From: Clostridiales bacterium
GTDB lineage: Bacteria > Bacillota > Clostridia > Lachnospirales > Lachnospiraceae
Direction of reading: 5' to 3'
Length of the DNA stretch: 21,973 nt
NCBI GenBank assembly: GCA_018369015.1
Contig: JAGZDD010000054.1
Coordinates: forward strand, 1 to 21,973
The stretch's first letter is position 1, and each line of letters starts with the position of its first letter. The translations under genes were made by a program, and so were the position numbers. This document shows, in pieces, positions 1 to 6,666 of the stretch. Below the pieces are notes generated by a model. The model ran no database searches. It saw nothing but the letters and a program-made list of their open reading frames with translations, and had not been told where the DNA came from.

Positions 1-72
1 CCGGATGTGTGTCCGCTTGCCGAGCTTTCATAGCAAATACAAAAAAAGTACATAAAAATTAATTTGCCTCTA

Positions 73-102
73 TTTACATTTTATTTAGAACAGTTATATA
101 AT
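73..102 (+). promoter_or_regulatory. promoter of the lrgAB-like pair
   Basis: A -35 box TTTACA (73-78) and a perfect -10 box TATAAT (97-102) are separated by 18 bp. Transcription would start near 109, giving a leader of about 40 nt before the start codon at 150. This is a sequence match to the housekeeping sigma consensus only. No operator for a LytSR-type regulator was recognised. Confidence 0.7.
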
Positions 103-149
103 ATGTGTTATGCATTCGGGGGAAAATAGACAATGAAGGGAGTCTTGTT

Positions 150-641
150 ATGAAGTATTTATTCCAGTTTACAATCATAGGCGTCATTACCGCTATTGGC
201 GAATTACTCAATCTTCTCCTTCCCCTTCCGGTTCCTGCCAGCATTTATGGACTTGTCATTTTATTTGCCGCATTGTGCCTTAAAATCATACGTCTTGACC
301 AGGTGGAACATGCCGCTGATTTTTTTCTTGCAATCATGCCAATTCTGTTTGTTCCTCCGACAGTGAATCTTATGAATTACTGGGGGATTCTGAAAAATAA
401 TATTGCCGGGCTGCTCATTACCTGCATTATTTCAACAATGGCTGTCATGGGAATTACAGGCTCTATTGCCCAGCTTGTGATGAAAAAAAGCCATTCGGGT
501 GCAGCAGCTCAAAAAGACGGGCGCAGCAGCGATGGCCTTACAGAAGATGACCTTGAAACCATGGAGGAAGCCGAAGTCTCCCTTCTGGAATCCGAAGGTG
601 TATATGAAGAAAAGATTTTGCCCAAGGAGGAACGGAAATGA
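150..641 (+). CDS. lrgA: CidA/LrgA family holin-like membrane protein
   Basis: This 163-residue protein has about four hydrophobic segments within residues 1-112 and the LrgA/CidA signature around LPLPVPASIYGLVILF (residues 24-39). The family consists of small inner-membrane proteins linked to murein hydrolase activity, programmed lysis and, in some bacteria, small-metabolite export together with LrgB. The start at 150 is preferred over an upstream ATG at 105 because a GAAGGGAG ribosome-binding site lies 7 nt before it and the upstream ATG falls at the transcription start. Residues 112-163 form a charged, mostly acidic tail that is longer than usual for LrgA. The stop codon overlaps the start of the lrgB-like gene (ATGA), so the two are translationally coupled. 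Family assignment is firm. Whether it acts as LrgA or CidA, and on what substrate, cannot be read from sequence. Confidence 0.9.
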   Translation: MKYLFQFTIIGVITAIGELLNLLLPLPVPASIYGLVILFAALCLKIIRLDQVEHAADFFLAIMPILFVPPTVNLMNYWGILKNNIAGLLITCIISTMAVMGITGSIAQLVMKKSHSGAAAQKDGRSSDGLTEDDLETMEEAEVSLLESEGVYEEKILPKEERK

Positions 642-1330
642 ACGAGCTTTTACAAACATCCTCATACTTTGGCCTGGCACTGACATTATTTTTATACTGG
701 GTCGCTTATAAAATTTCCCAGAAAACAAAAATATCTTTTTTAAACCCTATTCTTGTGGCCAGCGCCATCATTATTGTCATTTTACTTGCCTGCGATATTA
801 AATATGAAACCTATCAGACCGGGGCCAATCTTTTAAGCGTCCTCCTCACTCCGGCAACAATCTGCTATGCAGTTCCTTTGTACCGTCAAATTGAGGTTCT
901 CAAAAAAAATGTAGCGGCCATTATCATCAGCGTTTTATGCGGAAGCTTTTCTTCCATTGCCATGGTTTTAGGCTTTTCGCTGATTTTTAAATTTGATTCC
1001 CAATTTTATCATTCCCTTCTCCCAAAATCCGTCACTACCGCGATCGGTATCGGCCTTTCAGAAGAAATGGGAGGAATCACGGCGATCACCATTGCCGCTA
1101 TAATGATTACCGGGCTTTTCGGAGGCGCGGCAGCCGTAAGCTTATGCCGGCTTTTTAGAATTACAGATCCCGTCGCCAAGGGCCTGGCTATTGGAACCTG
1201 TGCTCATGCCGTCGGAACTTCAAAGGCTATCGAAATCGGAGAGATTGAAGGCGCTATGAGCGGATTGGCCATTGTTATTGCCGGGCTGATGACAGTTCTC
1301 TGGTCATCCATTGCCGCCGGATGGATGTAA
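638..1330 (+). CDS. lrgB: LrgB/CidB family membrane protein
   Basis: This 230-residue polytopic membrane protein has the typical LrgB length. Conserved stretches visible are TPATICYAVPLYRQ (about residues 71-84), SLLPKSVTTAIGIGLSEEMGG (about 127-147) and a C-terminal block with GLAIGTCAHAVGTSKAIEIGEIEGAMSG. LrgB proteins work with LrgA in a membrane complex implicated in control of autolysis and, in some organisms, pyruvate or glycolate transport (family knowledge). An AAGGAGG ribosome-binding site lies inside the end of lrgA, 7 nt before the ATG. The last 27 bp overlap tail to tail with the hydrolase gene on the other strand, and no terminator separates the two convergent units. Confidence 0.92.
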   Translation: MNELLQTSSYFGLALTLFLYWVAYKISQKTKISFLNPILVASAIIIVILLACDIKYETYQTGANLLSVLLTPATICYAVPLYRQIEVLKKNVAAIIISVLCGSFSSIAMVLGFSLIFKFDSQFYHSLLPKSVTTAIGIGLSEEMGGITAITIAAIMITGLFGGAAAVSLCRLFRITDPVAKGLAIGTCAHAVGTSKAIEIGEIEGAMSGLAIVIAGLMTVLWSSIAAGWM

Positions 1331-2326
1331 AAAAGCCTCCATCGCGTCAAGCCATCCTGCGGCGCTTGTTCCCTCGCCGAGCCCAATGCCATGACCGCCG
1401 TCAGGGTACAACTTACATTGATAATCCGCCGTCTTATTTTTCAGGCTTGCGGCCATGCGCTCTGTATTCGATACTGGAACTGTGCCATCATCCTGGCAGG
1501 CCCACATAAAGGTTTTGGGATAATCCTTTGAGGTAAGCATTTCTGCCGATAAGGTTTTCTTCTTTTCCTGCGCAGCGTCCGCCCCAAGGTGGTGAACAAG
1601 GCTTCCCTCATGGCAGTCCTCAAGAAAGCTGATGACCGGATAGCACAAACAAATCTTATCCGGCCGCGCGGAAATGTGGTCGTATCTGTGGGTCGTATCC
1701 TCAATATGGTCATATAAAGCACCTACGCAGGCGCACAGATGGCCCCCGGCAGAAAAACCCATAATCATTACATTGTTCTTATCAATCCCAAGCTTCTCGT
1801 AATTTGCACGGACAAAACGGATGGCTCGTACAAGATCCTGTTCGCCTCTCGGATAAAGCTGGGGATACACACGATAATTTAGCAAAAATGCCTGATACCC
1901 CCGCCTCATCATTTCCTGTGCCACAGGAATCCCTTCTGTATGGCAGGCTACCCGCGTATATCCGCCTCCCGGACATATAATGACGCAGGGGGCATTTTTC
2001 CGCTCTTTATTTATAAATGGAATCAGCACAACGTCCTCTGCCGCCGCTGCTTCATCGCCGTCAAGCCCCTTCCATATAGAGATTGACGTCATTTCCCCGG
2101 CCTCTCTTCTGGAAATCAGAAAATTTGCGCACCGCAATAGCCCCTCCGCCGGAAATGGGCTTCCCCATGGGGTCTTTACAAGCTTAACCATATGTTTCAA
2201 CTTCAATTTACGCATAAGCGGGCGTATATTTTCGTAATAAACAGGACTGAACAAATAATGCAGCTTTTTATTCACCCGCTCATTTTCCAGAATTTCTTTA
2301 AGGCTGCTGTTCATTGTAAATTCCAT
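1304..2326 (-). CDS. alpha/beta hydrolase (esterase/acetylesterase type)
   Basis: This 340-residue protein carries an oxyanion-hole motif CPGGGY (residues 118-123), a nucleophile elbow GFSAGG with Ser192, Asp280 in the motif DGTVP, and His312 in GGHGIG. Together they make a complete Ser-Asp-His triad of the BD-FAE/esterase-lipase group. These enzymes hydrolyse ester bonds, often acetyl groups on sugars; the substrate here is unknown. There is no signal peptide, so it should be cytoplasmic. About 80 residues before the hydrolase core (residues 1-80) do not resemble the fold. The ATG at 2326 has AAGGAG 7 nt upstream; a second ATG at 2314 is less well placed. It follows the GNAT gene by 11 bp and is probably co-transcribed with it. 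Its 3' end overlaps the convergent lrgB-like gene. Confidence 0.87.
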   Translation of the reverse strand: MEFTMNSSLKEILENERVNKKLHYLFSPVYYENIRPLMRKLKLKHMVKLVKTPWGSPFPAEGLLRCANFLISRREAGEMTSISIWKGLDGDEAAAAEDVVLIPFINKERKNAPCVIICPGGGYTRVACHTEGIPVAQEMMRRGYQAFLLNYRVYPQLYPRGEQDLVRAIRFVRANYEKLGIDKNNVMIMGFSAGGHLCACVGALYDHIEDTTHRYDHISARPDKICLCYPVISFLEDCHEGSLVHHLGADAAQEKKKTLSAEMLTSKDYPKTFMWACQDDGTVPVSNTERMAASLKNKTADYQCKLYPDGGHGIGLGEGTSAAGWLDAMEAFLHPSGGNG

Positions 2327-2337
2327 GTTCTTTCTCC

Positions 2338-3519
2338 TTACCGTTCCTGTGATTTTTTCTGGGCTGTACGGTAATCATAAGCCATTTTGGCGTTTTCCTT
2401 TAAGTAACGGATATATACCCGGCGTTTTCTCACAATCTCAGTGGCAAACAACTTCCAAAGCTTTTGGACTTCCTTGTTATCCTCTAGTTCCGGCAGGCAA
2501 TAGATGCGGTTAATTTTCCGCTTATGGCATGTATCAACAATTCTATTCAGCATCAGTGCCACGGCCCCGCTTTTTTGCACTTCTGGTTCAAGCCCGATCA
2601 GCAGCATCGTAATATATGTATTTTTTGCCCTCATTGCCCGAAGCATTGGAATAAAACCAAAGGGAAGGAAGCGCCCTTTTGCCTTTTTAACAGCGTCGTC
2701 CATATTAATCATCGCAACGCCAAAGCCTACGAGACGATTATTCCCGTCAACAATTCCTAAAACAAATTCCGGATCAATAATTTTTAAATACTGATTAATC
2801 GCCGCCTTAATCTGCTTCTCATTCAAAGGCATGGCGCCATAAAGATGGTCGTAAGCCTTATTATAAATTTCAAAAATACGGTGTCCCCACCGAACAAGCT
2901 CTTTTGTATTTGCAAAAGTTTTTAAACGGTACGCTGTTTTTTCCTGCACCCGTTTTGCCATTTTAGTGAAAAGCTCAGGATTTTTCTCCGGTGTTTCAAA
3001 GGAATACTCGACCCAATCTACATCCTTCTCAAAACCGTACATTTCCAGATATTTATTATAGTACGGTTCATTGTAAATCGTCAACATAGAACCCTGACGG
3101 TCAAAGCCTTCAATTAACATGCCTTCCCGGTCCATATCATTAAAGCCCATTGGCCCATGGACGGCGCACACATCAAGCTCCTTAGCCCAGGCCCATACAG
3201 TATCAAGCAGGGCAAACACAACCTCCTTGCTGTCGATAAAATCCAGCCAGCCAAAGCGCAGTCGTTTCTGGCCCCACTTTTCCTCATATTTCTCTAAAAA
3301 AATAGCGGCCACACGGCCCACCGGCTTTCCATCCTCGTAGGCCATCCAAAAACGTGCCTTTGCAGAATCAAAGGCTGCATTTTTACTCTTATCTAACGTA
3401 TTCTTTTCATCCGACAAAATCGGCGGCACCCAATACGGATGATTTTTATACAGGATGAACGGAAACTTCACAAAATTCCCCATCTCCCGCTTCGTTTCAA
3501 TTTCTCTGACTTCTAACAT
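2338..3519 (-). CDS. GNAT-type N-acetyltransferase, YghO-like
   Basis: This 393-residue protein belongs to the large GNAT-fold family typified by E. coli YghO. The N-terminal part contains FPFILYKNHPYWVPP (about residues 19-33) and FWMAYEDGKPVGRVAAI (about 57-73). The middle has the HGPMGFNDMDREGMLIEGF stretch (about 120-138), and a second acetyltransferase-like half covers about residues 170-370. GNAT enzymes transfer acyl groups from acyl-CoA; no member of this subgroup has a substrate I can name. It is soluble, with no signal peptide. CAGGAG precedes the ATG by 6 nt. It is the first gene of a two-gene operon with the alpha/beta hydrolase, driven by the promoter at 3618-3646. An acetyltransferase paired with an esterase suggests a shared acyl substrate, which is speculation. 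Confidence 0.8.
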   Translation of the reverse strand: MLEVREIETKREMGNFVKFPFILYKNHPYWVPPILSDEKNTLDKSKNAAFDSAKARFWMAYEDGKPVGRVAAIFLEKYEEKWGQKRLRFGWLDFIDSKEVVFALLDTVWAWAKELDVCAVHGPMGFNDMDREGMLIEGFDRQGSMLTIYNEPYYNKYLEMYGFEKDVDWVEYSFETPEKNPELFTKMAKRVQEKTAYRLKTFANTKELVRWGHRIFEIYNKAYDHLYGAMPLNEKQIKAAINQYLKIIDPEFVLGIVDGNNRLVGFGVAMINMDDAVKKAKGRFLPFGFIPMLRAMRAKNTYITMLLIGLEPEVQKSGAVALMLNRIVDTCHKRKINRIYCLPELEDNKEVQKLWKLFATEIVRKRRVYIRYLKENAKMAYDYRTAQKKSQER

Positions 3520-3536
3520 TTTTTCTCCTGTTTAGG

Positions 3537-3574
3537 GGCAGCACAGCCATCGTCTTGCAAAGACCGGCGGCCTG
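3537..3574 (-). other. hairpin in the leader of the acetyltransferase gene
   Basis: Read on the minus strand, GGCAG near 3574 can pair with CTGCC near 3537, enclosing a GTCTT-tgc-AAGAC stem. The structure lies in the roughly 90-nt untranslated leader just before the ribosome-binding site. There is no run of T after it, so it is not a terminator. Function is unknown. Confidence 0.4.
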
Positions 3575-3617
3575 CCATATTTTTATATTTAATTAATATA
3601 TATTTTATATTTTTTTT

Positions 3618-3646
3618 ATTTTAACACGGTTTGATTTGACTATCAA
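3618..3646 (-). promoter_or_regulatory. promoter of the acetyltransferase-hydrolase operon
   Basis: On the minus strand TTGATA (3641-3646) and TAAAAT (3618-3623) are separated by exactly 17 bp, a good housekeeping sigma promoter. It predicts a leader of about 90 nt before the ATG at 3519. Confidence 0.7.
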
Positions 3647-3652
3647 GGTAAA

Positions 3653-3798
3653 GTCAAAAATCCTGCAGCAGAACTGCGGGATTTTTGACCCTCGCGGCAG
3701 GTCTGCACTTCGTTTCGGTCGGTGCTAACCGTGTGTCACCGGCACACAGCACCGCCAAATGGACATGCCAGCATGTCCGCTTGGCTCGTTGTCCGCGG
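3653..3798. repeat. hairpin-rich intergenic block
   Basis: The 494-bp gap between genes (3520-4013) holds a cluster of perfect or near-perfect hairpins. There is a 16-bp stem at 3653-3668 with 3674-3689 (one wobble pair), a stem GGTGCT...GTGTG with CACAC-AGCACC within 3721-3753, and GGACATGC-ca-GCATGTCC within 3761-3778. The layout, a long first hairpin followed by shorter GC-rich ones, resembles the structured elements elsewhere in this window. I could not find matching ends or flanking duplications, so membership in either family is not claimed. Confidence 0.45.
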
Positions 3799-3850
3799 AA
3801 ATAAAATATATTAAATATGTATAAGCCCCAAAATTCCGGATATACTATAA

Positions 3851-3891
3851 ATGTTCCCGGAAGCTCTAAAACAACCGGAGCAGCCGGGAAC
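3851..3891. repeat. isolated inverted repeat
   Basis: GTTCCCGG at the left pairs with CCGGGAAC at the right, with an inner GCTC/GAGC stem separated by small bulges. It lies downstream of the hydrolase terminator and has no T tract on either side. Its role is unknown. Confidence 0.35.
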
Positions 3892-3948
3892 CATTGGATT
3901 CCCCCTCCAATTCATTCAACAAGTACGAAAGTACTTATCCTCCCCTTG

Positions 3949-3996
3949 AAAAAAGGATGCCAGCATCCGGTATAAAGCCGGAACTGGCATCCTTTT
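3949..3996 (-). terminator. rho-independent terminator of the C-C hydrolase gene
   Basis: On the minus strand GGATGCCAG pairs with CTGGCATCC, with an inner CCGG/CCGG stem, and is followed by six T residues. It starts about 18 bp after the hydrolase stop codon. It separates the hydrolase from the downstream acetyltransferase operon. Confidence 0.9.
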
Positions 3997-4013
3997 CATA
4001 TATAAAATCCCCA

Positions 4014-4841
4014 CTATTCCCAGTGGTCTTTTTCTTGTGCATATACCTCTGGCAAAATTGCTGCCAGGTTTGTAAATTCAGCAAAATTATGGCCAAGAAG
4101 ATCCGCCACAACCGGCTCCGGAAATACCATTCCGTCAGGAATCATTTTCTGTTCCTTGCCGTCAATGATTTGATAGCCCATCCAAAACCGGGAGCGAAGC
4201 TCACAGCCGCCTTCAATATCTCTGGCCATATGGGTCATAACAACCGGAATCTTTGAACCGTCTTCAGGTAAAATTAAAACATTGGCACATACCAAAAAGG
4301 AACAGGCGTCAGTAAAAATTTTACTCGTATCATAGCCCATGGATGCCGGATTTTTAAATCCGATCAAAAGCTTCACCGGTTCAGTTCCCATAACAAGGGA
4401 TTCTGTTACAAGATGGTCCACATCGTAGCATTTATCGGCAATAGACACATCGGGGTTTAACATCTTAGCCCGAGCTTCTTCATTAATCTCCAAATCATAG
4501 TGGTCGTAAGGATCCCAAATCGCATATCGCAGCGGGTCAATCCCATGCCAGGCAAACCACCACTGGAGCATAGCTCCTTTAGAGCCTTTAAAAAATGTAT
4601 TATTGCTCACAACCCCTGTGCCGTTTTCCAGCATAAAATACCCTTTCTCGTCCGTAAGATAACCAGGTTCAAACAACCTGTTGCGGTCCTCAATTCTTAA
4701 AGCATCCTTTGGATCTCCCTTGGGATTTTTAAGAAATTCTTTTTTCTCCTCCGGAATTTCTGCCATATCCCGAAGATAATATTTATAGTAGCTTCTCTTT
4801 TCGGCGCCAGCCTTTAAAGGCACCTTTGCAGCACAAATCAT
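4014..4841 (-). CDS. metal-dependent C-C hydrolase, phloretin/2,4-diacetylphloroglucinol hydrolase (PhlG/Phy) family
   Basis: This 275-residue soluble protein resembles the DAPG hydrolase family. Characterised members are PhlG of Pseudomonas, which removes an acetyl group from 2,4-diacetylphloroglucinol, and the phloretin hydrolase of the gut bacterium Eubacterium ramulus, which splits phloretin into phloroglucinol and phloretic acid. Visible family marks are GAMLQWWFAWHGID (residues 89-102), WDPYDHYDLE with His114, a Glu at 147 or 154, and GHNFAEF with His251 and Glu255 four residues apart; these would be the zinc ligands. Length fits the gut phloretin hydrolase (about 275 residues, from memory). 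AAGGAGG lies about 7 nt before the ATG. It has its own promoter and terminator, so it is monocistronic, and it is divergent from a LysR gene that is its likely regulator. Family is fairly sure; the actual polyphenol substrate is inferred. Confidence 0.8.
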   Translation of the reverse strand: MICAAKVPLKAGAEKRSYYKYYLRDMAEIPEEKKEFLKNPKGDPKDALRIEDRNRLFEPGYLTDEKGYFMLENGTGVVSNNTFFKGSKGAMLQWWFAWHGIDPLRYAIWDPYDHYDLEINEEARAKMLNPDVSIADKCYDVDHLVTESLVMGTEPVKLLIGFKNPASMGYDTSKIFTDACSFLVCANVLILPEDGSKIPVVMTHMARDIEGGCELRSRFWMGYQIIDGKEQKMIPDGMVFPEPVVADLLGHNFAEFTNLAAILPEVYAQEKDHWE

Positions 4842-4869
4842 ACCATTCTCCTCCTTTTCTTGCTTTCAT

Positions 4870-4886
4870 GCGCCAGCCCTTGGCGC
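4870..4886 (-). other. leader hairpin upstream of the C-C hydrolase
   Basis: GCGCCA and TGGCGC form a perfect 6-bp stem with a 5-nt loop, between the predicted transcription start near 4900 and the ribosome-binding site. No T tract follows. It may stabilise the transcript or have no role. Confidence 0.35.
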
Positions 4887-4906
4887 ACCGTGCGGTATAT
4901 GAATCT

Positions 4907-4935
4907 ATTATAAAATCAAATAGCCCTTATGTAAA
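4907..4935 (-). promoter_or_regulatory. promoter of the C-C hydrolase gene
   Basis: On the minus strand TTTACA (4930-4935) and a perfect TATAAT (4907-4912) are separated by 17 bp. The predicted leader is about 60 nt. The region upstream (4936-4978), where a LysR protein would be expected to bind, is AT-rich, and the structured repeat begins about 44 bp from the -35 box. Confidence 0.7.
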
Positions 4936-4978
4936 ATGAAACAATTTTCTTAATTTATTACTGACAGGAATAAATCAT

Positions 4979-5126
4979 ACATGGTAGAATGTCTGTATAA
5001 ACAGACATTCTAACGCGTTTTTCGCGCGGCGAGCATAAGCGGGACATCCTCTGCGCGAAAATACGCATGACAGGCGAAGCCCTCTACTTTGGCCGCTTGC
5101 GGACATAGTGGAATGTCTGTGAACAG
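4979..5126 (+). repeat. structured repeat, family 2, copy A
   Basis: This element fills half of the 312-bp gap between the divergent hydrolase and LysR genes. In order it has: an 11-bp perfect hairpin (4986-4996 with 5001-5011); a long stem of 5015-5027 with 5053-5066; GGCGAAGCC (5073-5081); CCGCTTGCGG (5093-5102); and a weaker terminal hairpin (5111-5126). The two ends are imperfect direct repeats of each other (4979-5004 and 5103-5126). The whole aligns end to end with the reverse complement of 14531-14683. No coding potential was seen. Confidence 0.8.
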
Positions 5127-5153
5127 AAAATACAGAAACCGAGGTACACATCT

Positions 5154-6074
5154 ATGTCTTTTTTACTTTCAGATATAAACTTTATGCAGCTTATTATTTT
5201 TATTACAGTGGCCCATGAAAAAAGCTTTTCCAAGGCCGCAAAGCAGCTTCATTTGACCCAGCCTGCAATTACTAAAAGTATTGCCCGCTTAGAAGCTCAG
5301 CTTGGACTTGTTCTTTTTATACGTACAACACGGAAGTTTTCCATGACGCCCGAAGGAGAATTGCTTTACACAAAATGGGAGCCGCTGCTTCAAGGTATGG
5401 AAGACGCGCTCTTATCTGCGGTTGCCATTCACCTGCAAAAAAACACATGCCTGAAAGCCGGAACAACAAGCACAACAAATCCCTACCTTTATTTCTGGCC
5501 GATTGCCGACCAGTTTAAAAAAGCCTTTCCTGAAATTGAGCTTATTGTAGAAAGTGATTCTATGGAAATTCTTTTAGAAAAGCTGACTGCCAATGAATAT
5601 GATCTTGTTTTCCTTCCTCATTTTGAGCGTTACAGTATCGAAAGAGAAGGGCTTCGCTGGCAATGGGCCGCCAAAGACAGGGCCTTTGCTTACATGCCAA
5701 AGGAACATCCGCTTGCGGTGGAAACGGAGCTTCGCCTTAAAGACCTGGAAAATTATGGACTTGTCATTCTTGATGAAGCGCATAATCCGAATTATATCCG
5801 TGATATACAAGAGCTTTTTTCCGAAGCAGGCATTAGGCCCCATATTACACGGACAATGAAAAATGCCTACACAGTAAAAGCCAGCGGCAGGGATCTCAAG
5901 GATATTATCATTGCAGACGCTTATTTTGATTTTCCTCCCGGCACCCCGGTTGTCCGCGTACCTATCAATGGCCATTACAATGGAATCATATGTGCCTACC
6001 ACCCGGAAAATCCATCGGTAGCTTTAAAAAATTTTCTTAAGCTCCTTGAACCGGAGCATATTGTAAATTCTTAA
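5154..6074 (+). CDS. LysR family transcriptional regulator
   Basis: This 306-residue protein has the standard LysR length. A winged helix-turn-helix spans about residues 11-70 (SFSKAAKQLHLTQPAITKSIARLEAQLGLVLFIRTTR region), and a substrate-binding domain of the periplasmic-binding-protein type fills about 95-295. LysR proteins usually sense a small metabolite and control a divergent target gene. Here the divergent neighbour is the C-C hydrolase, so a phenolic inducer is a reasonable guess. The start at 5154 has GAGG 9 nt upstream; a start at Met11 (5184), where many LysR proteins begin, lacks any ribosome-binding site. No clear promoter was found, and it would have to lie in or next to the structured repeat at 4979-5126. 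A bidirectional terminator follows at 6249-6280. Confidence 0.93.
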   Translation: MSFLLSDINFMQLIIFITVAHEKSFSKAAKQLHLTQPAITKSIARLEAQLGLVLFIRTTRKFSMTPEGELLYTKWEPLLQGMEDALLSAVAIHLQKNTCLKAGTTSTTNPYLYFWPIADQFKKAFPEIELIVESDSMEILLEKLTANEYDLVFLPHFERYSIEREGLRWQWAAKDRAFAYMPKEHPLAVETELRLKDLENYGLVILDEAHNPNYIRDIQELFSEAGIRPHITRTMKNAYTVKASGRDLKDIIIADAYFDFPPGTPVVRVPINGHYNGIICAYHPENPSVALKNFLKLLEPEHIVNS

Positions 6075-6193
6075 TAAACGCTTTAGATTTATTTTATTTT
6101 CAGGACAAAATTTAGACACATTTATTCTCTATAATAAAACCATAGTAATCAATAACGATTACTTGCAAAACAGTTTGATTTTTTCATAACATT

Positions 6194-6217
6194 GTCTGGC
6201 AGGCCGCACTGCCAGAC
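6194..6217. repeat. intergenic inverted repeat
   Basis: GTCTGGCA and TGCCAGAC form a perfect 8-bp stem with an 8-nt loop, 120 bp after the LysR stop codon. No T tract follows. The 6075-6288 gap otherwise holds only the terminator below. Confidence 0.4.
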
Positions 6218-6248
6218 CTCCCTCGTCTCTTATTCTACCAGATAAAGA

Positions 6249-6280
6249 AAAGCTGCCGTAAGCTTACGGCAGCTTTTCTT
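6249..6280. terminator. bidirectional terminator between the LysR and PepSY genes
   Basis: AAAGCTGCCGTAAG and CTTACGGCAGCTTT form a near-perfect palindrome followed by a T-rich run on both strands (TTTTCTTTTT on plus, TTTTCTTT on minus). It serves convergent genes: LysR from the left and the germination operon from the right. Confidence 0.9.
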
Positions 6281-6288
6281 TTTAAAGG

Positions 6289-6576
6289 CTAACGGTAATA
6301 ACCTAACTCCTGCTCAAATTCTGTAATCCATCCAAAACCGTTGACTTCTACCTCATAATAATGATTTCCATTGATAATTTCATATTTATATTCGTTCAGC
6401 AAGCCTTCGGCTTCTACTTCCATGGATACAATTTCCCCGCCCCCGGTCTGCTGCAATGCAATCGCCTGGGCTTTTCCCCCGCCAACTCTCAGCAGCAGGG
6501 TCAAAGCAAGCGCCAATACTATAACGCCTGCAACAGAACCGCCTGCAATTAAAATAATCTTTGTGATCCTCTTCAT
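6289..6576 (-). CDS. small membrane-anchored PepSY-domain protein
   Basis: This 95-residue protein has one transmembrane segment (about residues 6-30, rich in Ile, Val, Ala and Leu). A short PepSY-like domain follows at about 34-92, with AIALQQTGGGEIVSMEVE, YKYEIINGNHYYEVEVNG and a terminal GWITEFEQE. PepSY domains are thought to inhibit or chaperone peptidases outside the membrane; the partner here is unknown. The ATG at 6576 is chosen because GGGAGG lies 9 nt upstream; an upstream ATG at 6603 has no ribosome-binding site and would place that Shine-Dalgarno inside the gene. It lies 90 bp after the GerAB-GerAC gene on the same strand with no terminator between, so it may belong to the germination operon. 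Confidence 0.75.
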   Translation of the reverse strand: MKRITKIILIAGGSVAGVIVLALALTLLLRVGGGKAQAIALQQTGGGEIVSMEVEAEGLLNEYKYEIINGNHYYEVEVNGFGWITEFEQELGYYR

Positions 6577-6666
6577 TTTTAATTTCCTCCCTTGTTTCTT
6601 CATCTGTCAATTTTGATTTTAGCTTATTATAATGTTCAAAAATTAAAATAACATTAAAAATAGTAA

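Noticed and set aside
105..149. Upstream ATG extending the LrgA-like protein by 15 residues
   Set aside because: It falls at the predicted transcription start and has no ribosome-binding site; a good one precedes the ATG at 150.
3920..3936. AAGTAC-gaaa-GTACTT hairpin as another mobile element remnant
   Set aside because: The flanks show no direct repeat and the ends do not match either family.
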